Shown here in pieces: positions 1 to 5,124 of a stretch of DNA of 5,124 bases (its first letter is position 1; every line of letters starts with the position of its first letter). Position numbers and translations under genes: made by a program. This DNA is from Pirellulales bacterium (GTDB lineage Bacteria; Planctomycetota; Planctomycetia; Pirellulales; JALHPA01), in assembly GCA_022842745.1 (NCBI GenBank), contig JALHPA010000286.1, forward strand, positions 1 to 5,124. The letters run 5' to 3'. The notes below the pieces were generated by a model. That model worked only from the letters and a program-made list of their open reading frames with translations, ran no database searches and was not told where the DNA came from.

Positions 1-1279
1 ACGCCGTCGTCAGGCAAGTGATCGCCACGATCGTCACAAACGCCGTCACGCCCAGCATGTTCCGCCAATAAAACGGAACCATGATGCAGGCCAACAATAC
101 CGGCCAAAGCAGAAAGCTCGTCAATACGCTCGAAACCCGCAGCCCGGAAAGTAGCTTCCCCCACAGAATCTGCCACGGAGAGATAATCGTCGTGAGCAAC
201 AGGTCGAGCGTCTCTCGCTCCCGCTCGCTGGTCACGCTACCGGCCGAAAATACCGGACCCACCAACATGTTGAATAGCACCACGTAGCAAATGTACCAGG
301 CGGCCAGGTGCGGCACCCCAAACAGGAATCCAGCCATCAGGGGGACGGCCAACAACATGCTCACCTGGATCACCAGCCGCAGCATGAGGGTTCCCTGGGC
401 GAATATTTCGCTCCGCATTTCCTTGTCGTAAACCGGGTTGGCGCCGTCCTCCAGCAGGGTGTTCCGCTTCGCCGGAGCGAACAGTCGGTCGGGAAACCGA
501 TCCGGCTGGATAATCAGCCCCACCGCCTCGCGCAACTCGTTGTCGACGTCGATCACCTCTTTGCCTTCGCTGCCAACATCCGGCGGATGCAGCAATCGGC
601 TTGAGGTAATCGAGAACAAGACGCTAATCATGAACAAGCTGACAATCGGCACCAGGGTCAGCATCGCAAACAAACGCGCCTGCCCTTCGTTCCCAAAACT
701 GTTCCAAAAGAACACACCCATCAACGCCAGCGGCAAAATCAACAAGTACGAAACGACCAGCGATGCCGCCGTGCGCTGAAAATAACTGCTGCACGCCACG
801 CTAATCATGCCAAACACGCACACGCTCAGCACCAGACCCAGGTACTGCGCCAAGACCTCATAAATGGAGACGCCTCCCAACGGCAAACAGAGCATCACGA
901 TTGGAAGGGAAGAAAAGATCAGAATCGCCAAATGGGCCAGCGACGCCAGCAATTTGCCCAGAACGATCGCCCCCGGCCGCAACGGACTCGCCAGCAGCGA
1001 CTCGTACGTCTTCCGCTCCTTTTCCCCAGTAATGCTCGCCGCGGCGAAGCTCGGCGACATCATCGACGCAATGACGTACTGTCCCAGAAAAAACAGGTTG
1101 ACCAGGTTCTTGGCCTTTTCCGGGTTGCTGCTCAAATCCAATTGCCGCTCCTGCGGCCACGCCAACAGCACCACCAGTCCCAATAGCGCGTTGTATCCAA
1201 ACAGCAAAATAAAAGCCCGATTGGTACGTAAATTGACCAGCAACTCTCGCTGCAATACGGGGTTCTCGAGCAAATACAC
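1..1279 (-). CDS. ABC-2 type (NatB-like) transporter permease, 3' end cut by window
   Basis: This is the membrane subunit of an ABC transporter, probably an exporter; the cargo is unknown. Reading the minus strand from 1279 down to base 1 gives 426 codons with no stop, so the C-terminus lies outside the window. Hydrophobic stretches suited to membrane helices lie around residues 20-38, 110-160, 170-195, 205-230, 295-345, 382-405 and 410-426. Two copies of a cytoplasmic motif typical of ABC-2 permeases are visible: SITGEKERKTYESLL with GKLL at residues 82-111, and SVTSERERETLDLLL with GKLL at 348-377. A hydrophilic linker covers about 231-290. The GTG start is chosen because an in-frame TAG lies three codons upstream (1286-1288) and AGAGGAG sits 9 bases before the GTG. 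The first in-frame ATG comes too late, inside the conserved region. No ATP-binding subunit is visible; it may lie beyond the left edge. The family assignment is confident, the transported substrate is not. Confidence 0.88.
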   Translation of the reverse strand, partial: MYLLENPVLQRELLVNLRTNRAFILLFGYNALLGLVVLLAWPQERQLDLSSNPEKAKNLVNLFFLGQYVIASMMSPSFAAASITGEKERKTYESLLASPLRPGAIVLGKLLASLAHLAILIFSSLPIVMLCLPLGGVSIYEVLAQYLGLVLSVCVFGMISVACSSYFQRTAASLVVSYLLILPLALMGVFFWNSFGNEGQARLFAMLTLVPIVSLFMISVLFSITSSRLLHPPDVGSEGKEVIDVDNELREAVGLIIQPDRFPDRLFAPAKRNTLLEDGANPVYDKEMRSEIFAQGTLMLRLVIQVSMLLAVPLMAGFLFGVPHLAAWYICYVVLFNMLVGPVFSAGSVTSERERETLDLLLTTIISPWQILWGKLLSGLRVSSVLTSFLLWPVLLACIMVPFYWRNMLGVTAFVTIVAITCLTTA

Positions 1280-1288
1280 CGCCGCCTA

Positions 1289-1295
1289 CTCCTCT
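1289..1295 (-). promoter_or_regulatory. Ribosome binding site of the ABC permease
   Basis: AGAGGAG on the minus strand lies 9 bases upstream of the GTG at 1279-1277. It decides the start, because the frame is closed by a TAG between this site and the GTG and no other start codon precedes the conserved ENPVLQREL segment. Confidence 0.65.
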
Positions 1296-1496
1296 GTCAG
1301 TCTCGCCCTGTTTACGGCCGTGGCCCAACTGCAACGATCGATTCCGAATGAACATTAGAGCATAGTAAACGGGATAAAAATACTCAGGCCCCAAGTACGA
1401 ATCTGGATCAAGCCGCAAATCGTCCGGCATCCCGGCAACGTGCACGATGCCGCTCTCGGCGTCCGCCATTGAACCCAGCACCCCTCTCATTCATTC

Positions 1497-1500
1497 GGAG
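1497..1500 (+). promoter_or_regulatory. Ribosome binding site of the small zinc-ribbon gene
   Basis: GGAG ends 10 bases before the ATG at 1511. It favours that ATG over an in-frame TTG at 1469, which has no comparable site upstream. Confidence 0.45.
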
Positions 1501-1510
1501 CGACAAAGAC

Positions 1511-1720
1511 ATGCCAGATCGAATCCCCAGAACCGGAAAACGTCGTCGGCCCAAGACGGCGGTAAAAGGAAAGCGCCTGCACTGCGCAAAATGCCGCAAA
1601 CGCAGCCCCCAGCCCGTCAAAACACCAGCGCCCTGGATCTGCCCCCGCTGCGCCGCCTACCAGGCCGAGAACATCGAAACATACACCTCCCTCGAAAATG
1701 CTGACGACCTTCCAGGCTGA
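1511..1720 (+). CDS. Small basic zinc-ribbon-like protein, function unknown
   Basis: The gene encodes a 69-residue soluble protein of no recognised named family. The first 22 residues are strongly basic (KRRR at 10-13, KGKR at 19-22). Two cysteine knuckles follow: C25-x2-C28 (HCAKC) and C44-x2-C47 (ICPRC), separated by 15 residues, the pattern of a four-cysteine zinc ribbon. The tail from about residue 52 is acidic and has no signal peptide or membrane segment. The cytoplasm is the expected location; nucleic-acid binding or a scaffold role is possible for a basic zinc ribbon but is only inference. The ATG at 1511 is chosen for its GGAG ribosome binding site; the open frame extends back to a TTG at 1469. 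The gene is divergent from the ABC permease and 206 bases upstream of the DUF1549 gene, so it need not belong to that operon. Overlapping frames on both strands look like shadows, since only this one has ordered cysteine pairs. Confidence 0.65.
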   Translation: MPDRIPRTGKRRRPKTAVKGKRLHCAKCRKRSPQPVKTPAPWICPRCAAYQAENIETYTSLENADDLPG

Positions 1721-1808
1721 TTCCAGTCTTATGCTCGCCAACCGGCAAGTCCCGCAACGAAGGCCACTCGGTCTATGATGACACGCCTTGCGCCCCGCCG
1801 AAAATTTC

Positions 1809-1837
1809 TTGCTTCGCCCCGTCACCCGTGATATAAA
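1809..1837 (+). promoter_or_regulatory. Possible sigma-70-type promoter of the DUF1549/DUF1501 operon
   Basis: TTGCTT (1809-1814) and TATAAA (1832-1837) are separated by exactly 17 bases in the spacer before the DUF1549/DUF1553 gene. The -10 matches the consensus at five of six bases and the -35 at three of six. Transcription would start near 1844 and give a leader of about 83 bases. The call rests on sequence resemblance only, and planctomycete promoters are not well characterised. Confidence 0.35.
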
Positions 1838-1926
1838 CGCTGACTGATCGGTTCGTCGAGACGCTTCAGCCTGTACGGCCCGGTCCCGCGCCTGCGATCC
1901 CCCCACACGCTTTCCCGACGAAGCCG

Positions 1927-4251
1927 ATGCCCTTCCGCCCCCCGTCGCATGTCACCACGCTCTTTTGGGGATACGCGGTAACCATTGCCTGTGCAAGCTG
2001 CCTGACGCTCTCTCGGCCGGCCTTTGCCGACCCAACCAGCGGCGCCGCAGACGCATCCTCGACCCCTTTCGCCGAGCGTTCCCACTCCGCCCCGCTGTTC
2101 GTCAACGACATCATTCCCCTATTAACCCGCTTGGGCTGCAATCAGGGCGCCTGTCATGGGAAGAACGACGGCCGAAACGGCTTTAAGCTCTCCCTCCGCG
2201 GCTATGCGCCCGAATGGGACATCGAACGGCTAACCCGCGAATCGCGGGCGCGGCGTATCAACCTGGCGGTCCCGGAACAAAGCCTGTTGCTGCGCAAGGC
2301 GAGCGGCGACGCGCCGCATGGCGGGGGAAAACTCACCGAGACAGGTTCCCGTGAATACGAACTGCTCGCCGACTGGATCCGGGCCGGCGCCCCAGGGCCG
2401 ACCGGCGCCGAGGCCAAGGTCGTGCGGCTTGCGCTCGCTCCAGGCGATCAGATGCTGCGGCCGGGCGACACCCGCCAATTGACCGTAACCGCCCACTATA
2501 GCGACGGCGCCACGCGCGACGTGACCTGGCTGACCCAGTTCTTCTCCAACGACGGAAACGTCGCCAAAATCACCCCTGCGGGTCTAATCACAGCCGTCCG
2601 CGAGGGCGAAACCTCCGTCCGCGCTCACTTCCAGGGCCAGGTCGCGGTCGCCCTCATGAGCGTCCCTTACCAACAAAATATCGACCCGGCCAGCTTCCCC
2701 CCTCCCGCCAACTTCATTGACGAACACGTATTCAAAAAGCTCCAAGCGTTGCACATTCCCCCTTCTCCCGTGGCCGACGATTGGACGCTTGTGCGGCGAC
2801 TTTATCTCGATTTGATCGGTGTCCTACCCACTCCGGACGAGGCGCGGGCATTCGCCGCCGATCCGGCCGAGAACAAGCGCGAGCTGCTAGTCGAAAACCT
2901 GTTGAACCGGCCCGAGTTCGTCGATTACTGGACGCTGCAATTCGCCGACCTGCTCCAGAATCGGCGCGAACGAGACCACGATGTGCGCGGCGTCAAAGGG
3001 GTCCGCAGTATGCATGCCTGGCTCCACGGCCAGATCGCTGCCAACCGCCCCTGGAACGCACTGGCACGCGACGTGCTTACTGCGACCGGCAGCGCCGCCG
3101 AGCGTCCGGAAGTTGGTTATTTCGTGGTCACCGTCGGAGAGAAACAGCATGCCGATCAAAGCGAGGTCGTGGCAAGTGTGGCACAGGCGTTTCTGGGGAC
3201 CCGAATTGGCTGCGCCCAGTGCCACAACCATCCGCTGGAGAAGTACACGCAGGACGACTACTACCACTTCGCGGCCTATTTCGCTCCTCTTAAGCTTAAG
3301 CGCCAAGAACCGCGCAACGGCCCGACCGTGCTGTCGATCGAACCCCTAAAGCCCGACGCGCAATTCGGCGTTACCCAGCCGCGTACCGGGAGATTTCTCC
3401 GGCCGCAGACTTTGGACGGTACGCCCAGCCCTCTGCAACCCGGCGACGACCCGCGAACAAAACTGGCCGATTGGATCACCGATTCCAACAACGAGTTCTT
3501 CGCCGGCGCGATGGTCAACCGCATCTGGCGGCATTTCATGGGAGTCGGACTGGTCGAACCGGTAGACGACCTGCGAGCCAGCAACCCTCCCTCCCATCCG
3601 GAACTCTGGCAGGCCCTGCGGCGGGATTTTGGCGCCCACGGCGCCGACCTGCGACGCCTGATGCGCACAATCGTCAACTCGCGGACCTACCAACTCGAGT
3701 CGGCAACCATCCCAGGCAACCAGGCCGACGGCAAATTCTACTCCCACTACCTTGCAAGGCGGCTTCCGGCGGAAGTGCTTCTGGACGCGATTTCCGCGGC
3801 GACCGAGCGCCCCGAATCGTTCGCGGGATATCCCCTCGGAGTGAGAGCGGTGCAATTGCCGGAGCCAGGGCTGGATTCATACTTCTTAAGCCAGTTTGGA
3901 CGGTCCGAGCGGGTCACGGCGTGTGCTTGCGAACGGCGCGGCGAAGTGACAATTCCCCAACTGCTGCAACTGCAAAACGGCAGCGGACTCTCCGACAAAA
4001 TCCGCCATCCAGAAGGGCGCCTCGCCCGCCTGGCCAAAACAATCGCCGAGGCCAAATCCACTGCCGAGCAATCGTTGGCCGAGCAAGCCGCAGTCGACGA
4101 ACTGTTTCTCGCTGCCTTGGGGCGCGATCCTTCGCCAGACGAACGGAACGCCGTCAACCTGAGCGGAGAAGACGCAAACGAACGCGACGAAACTTTGCGC
4201 GATTTATTCTGGGCTTTGCTCAATAGCAAGGAGTTCGCGTTTAATCATTAG
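1927..4251 (+). CDS. Exported PSCyt1 / Ig-like / DUF1549 / DUF1553 protein
   Basis: This 774-residue protein has the domain layout of a large planctomycete family of unknown biochemical role. Residues 1-34 are a Sec-type signal peptide with a likely cut after AFA34. About 55-155 is a PSCyt1-like domain with C71-NQGA-C76-H77-G, followed by NGFKLSLRG. About 165-247 is a bacterial Ig-like (BIG2) domain (LRPGDTRQLTVTAHYSDG; ITPAGLITAVREGE). About 262-455 is DUF1549 (PSCyt2), with RRLYLDLIGVLPTP and a canonical C429-AQ-C432-H433 motif that could bind covalent c-type haem. About 508-772 is DUF1553 (PSD1), with MVNRIWRHFMGVGLVEPVDD, the family's CACER cysteines at 666 and 668, and the usual ending NSKEFAFNH. 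The protein should act outside the cytoplasm. The ATG at 1927 is chosen because the signal peptide follows directly; its ribosome binding site is weak (GACGAAG at best). The DUF1501 gene follows after 49 bases, the usual partner order. Haem binding is inferred from motifs, and the substrate is unknown. Confidence 0.95.
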   Translation: MPFRPPSHVTTLFWGYAVTIACASCLTLSRPAFADPTSGAADASSTPFAERSHSAPLFVNDIIPLLTRLGCNQGACHGKNDGRNGFKLSLRGYAPEWDIERLTRESRARRINLAVPEQSLLLRKASGDAPHGGGKLTETGSREYELLADWIRAGAPGPTGAEAKVVRLALAPGDQMLRPGDTRQLTVTAHYSDGATRDVTWLTQFFSNDGNVAKITPAGLITAVREGETSVRAHFQGQVAVALMSVPYQQNIDPASFPPPANFIDEHVFKKLQALHIPPSPVADDWTLVRRLYLDLIGVLPTPDEARAFAADPAENKRELLVENLLNRPEFVDYWTLQFADLLQNRRERDHDVRGVKGVRSMHAWLHGQIAANRPWNALARDVLTATGSAAERPEVGYFVVTVGEKQHADQSEVVASVAQAFLGTRIGCAQCHNHPLEKYTQDDYYHFAAYFAPLKLKRQEPRNGPTVLSIEPLKPDAQFGVTQPRTGRFLRPQTLDGTPSPLQPGDDPRTKLADWITDSNNEFFAGAMVNRIWRHFMGVGLVEPVDDLRASNPPSHPELWQALRRDFGAHGADLRRLMRTIVNSRTYQLESATIPGNQADGKFYSHYLARRLPAEVLLDAISAATERPESFAGYPLGVRAVQLPEPGLDSYFLSQFGRSERVTACACERRGEVTIPQLLQLQNGSGLSDKIRHPEGRLARLAKTIAEAKSTAEQSLAEQAAVDELFLAALGRDPSPDERNAVNLSGEDANERDETLRDLFWALLNSKEFAFNH

Positions 4252-4300
4252 CGGGAGTGCAAGTCCTGACCGTATCACCTCCTCAACCGACTTCCCTCAC

Positions 4301-5124
4301 ATGCTGAACATTGAACTGGGGCGAACCGCCCGGCGTTGCGACGGTCAGTCCCGCCGCAGCTTCCTGCAAGTCGGCGGGCTTTCCTTGTTGGGCCTGTCCC
4401 TTGCCGACCTTCTACGCTGCGAGGCGATTGCCGACGAGCCAGCGAAATCAACCGGCGACGAGGTGCCAAAAAGTCCCGCGCACAGCGCGCGAGCCAAGAG
4501 TGTGATCTTGGTGTTTCTTGGGGGCGGACTTTCCCACCACGACAGTTTCGATCTCAAGATGGACGCCCCGGCCGAGATCCGCGGCAAGTACCATCCCATT
4601 TCGACCAGCGTCCCAGGCTTGCAAGTCGGCGAGCTCCTGCCCAGCATGGCGAAAACCATGCACCGGCTAACCCTGGTCCGCTCCGGCGCTCACAACAACG
4701 ACCACCACGAAACAGCCACCAACTGGGTTCTCTCGGGCCGCTTTGGCTCGCCGTTCGGAGACTATCCCGCGATCGGAGCGGTGGTCGCCCAACAATTGGG
4801 GTTCCGCGGTGTCTTGCCCCCCTATGTGTCCGTACCACGGAACCCGTCCTTCACCTGGGAACTCGGCAAAAGCGCTTTCCTCGGCGGACGATTCGAGTCC
4901 TTCGCGGCGGGCGACCCCAATGCCAAGGACTTCAAAGTCCGCGACCTGGCGCCGGTCGAAATGCTCTCCGATCGCCGCGCAGCCAAGCGACAATCCCTCC
5001 TCGAAACGGTCGATGGATTGGCAAGACGCGTCCGCGGGAACGATCAAATTGCCACCTACGACGAATTCCGCCAGCGAGCGGCCGATATGATCCTCTCTCC
5101 CGCCGCCCAATCGGCTTTCGCCAT
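4301..5124 (+). CDS. Tat-exported DUF1501 protein, 3' end cut by window
   Basis: The frame from ATG 4301 is open to the window edge, giving 274 codons plus two bases; the C-terminal part is missing. The N-terminus carries a twin-arginine signal, S17-R18-R19-S20-F21-L22-Q23, followed by the hydrophobic run VGGLSLLGLSLADLL, so the protein is expected to be exported already folded. From about residue 67 it matches DUF1501, a family placed with the alkaline phosphatase/sulfatase superfamily. Visible hallmarks are VILVFLGGGLSHHDSFDLK (68-86), DAPAEIRGKY with TSVPGLQ (88-108), and HNNDHHE (131-137) followed by TNWVLSGR. The Asp and His residues in these segments are candidate metal ligands. The gene lies 49 bases after the DUF1549/DUF1553 gene on the same strand, with no terminator visible between them, so they are probably co-transcribed. 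No good Shine-Dalgarno site precedes the ATG; the spacer is pyrimidine-rich. Enzymatic activity and substrate are unproven. Confidence 0.93.
   Translation, partial: MLNIELGRTARRCDGQSRRSFLQVGGLSLLGLSLADLLRCEAIADEPAKSTGDEVPKSPAHSARAKSVILVFLGGGLSHHDSFDLKMDAPAEIRGKYHPISTSVPGLQVGELLPSMAKTMHRLTLVRSGAHNNDHHETATNWVLSGRFGSPFGDYPAIGAVVAQQLGFRGVLPPYVSVPRNPSFTWELGKSAFLGGRFESFAAGDPNAKDFKVRDLAPVEMLSDRRAAKRQSLLETVDGLARRVRGNDQIATYDEFRQRAADMILSPAAQSAFA

Larger units (their letters stand above)
1280..1510. other. Spacer between divergently transcribed genes
   Basis: This 231-base stretch separates the minus-strand permease from the plus-strand zinc-ribbon gene and should hold promoters for both. The most AT-rich part is about 1351-1385. 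No well-spaced pair of -35 and -10 elements stands out on either strand. A minus-strand open frame starts at ATG 1490 (or ATG 1469) and crosses the spacer, but it continues into the permease gene in a different frame and no family is recognised in it. Confidence 0.5.

Noticed and set aside
308..779. Plus-strand open frames over the left part (308-604, 438-779)
   Set aside because: They lie opposite a continuous, clearly membrane-protein-coding minus-strand frame and have low-complexity Ser/Arg/Gln-rich translations without recognisable motifs.
864..1358. Plus-strand 164-residue frame opposite the permease N-terminus
   Set aside because: It is antisense to the conserved permease motifs and shows no domain or plausible ribosome binding site.
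1351..1385. AT-rich patch in the divergent spacer as a promoter for the permease or zinc-ribbon gene
   Set aside because: Weak -10-like strings occur (TCTAAT and TACTAT on the minus strand, TAAAAA on the plus strand), but none has a recognisable -35 at 16-18 bases.
1487..1906. Minus-strand 139-residue frame opposite the zinc-ribbon gene
   Set aside because: The translation contains no recognised motif, and its Gly/Arg/Ala-rich make-up fits a shadow. The opposite strand carries ordered CxxC pairs with a ribosome binding site.
2781..3293. Plus-strand 170-residue frame inside the DUF1549/DUF1553 gene
   Set aside because: Arg/Pro-rich out-of-frame translation of a well-conserved coding region; no independent signal.
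3471..4226. Plus-strand 251-residue frame inside the DUF1553 part
   Set aside because: Extremely Arg-rich shadow frame; the main frame here encodes recognisable DUF1553 to its normal C-terminus.
3747..4229. Minus-strand 160-residue frame opposite the DUF1553 part
   Set aside because: Ser/Arg/Ala-rich antisense translation typical of GC-rich coding sequence, without motifs.
4252..4300. Transcription terminator between the DUF1553 and DUF1501 genes
   Set aside because: No GC-rich hairpin followed by a T-run is present in the 49-base spacer, consistent with one operon.
4667..5110. Minus-strand 147-residue frame opposite the DUF1501 gene
   Set aside because: It is antisense to the conserved DUF1501 segments and has no ribosome binding site or recognised domain.

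Overview
The window looks like a chromosomal piece from a planctomycete, probably a Pirellulales-type lineage. The reason is the pair of genes on the right: a large exported protein combining a PSCyt1-type cytochrome-like domain, a bacterial Ig-like domain and the DUF1549 and DUF1553 domains, followed by a Tat-exported DUF1501 protein. This gene pair is characteristic of Planctomycetes and related PVC bacteria. The DNA is moderately GC-rich and has short intergenic spacers. No RNA genes, insertion sequences, CRISPR arrays or phage genes were seen.

Layout. Bases 1-1279 (minus strand) hold the N-terminal 426 codons of a membrane permease of the ABC-2 / NatB type; its C-terminus lies beyond the left edge. 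It is fully open in one frame and begins at a GTG with a good ribosome binding site. Next is a 231-base spacer between divergent genes. A small plus-strand gene at 1511-1720 encodes a 69-residue basic protein with two CxxC knuckles, probably a zinc ribbon of unknown role. A 206-base spacer with a plausible promoter follows. The 774-residue DUF1549/DUF1553 protein occupies 1927-4251. After 49 bases the DUF1501 gene begins at 4301 and runs off the right edge (274 codons present).

How the genes fit together. The DUF1549/DUF1553 and DUF1501 genes form an evident two-gene operon. The first product has a Sec-type signal peptide and cysteine/histidine motifs resembling haem attachment sites. The second has a twin-arginine signal and belongs to a family related to alkaline phosphatases and sulfatases. 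Both should act outside the cytoplasm, probably together, but their substrate cannot be told from this sequence. The ABC permease belongs to a separate divergent unit; its ATPase partner is not in the window. The most interesting structural signal is that the permease is an internal tandem duplication, with two sets of matching motifs about 270 residues apart. Nothing here proves a wholly new system.
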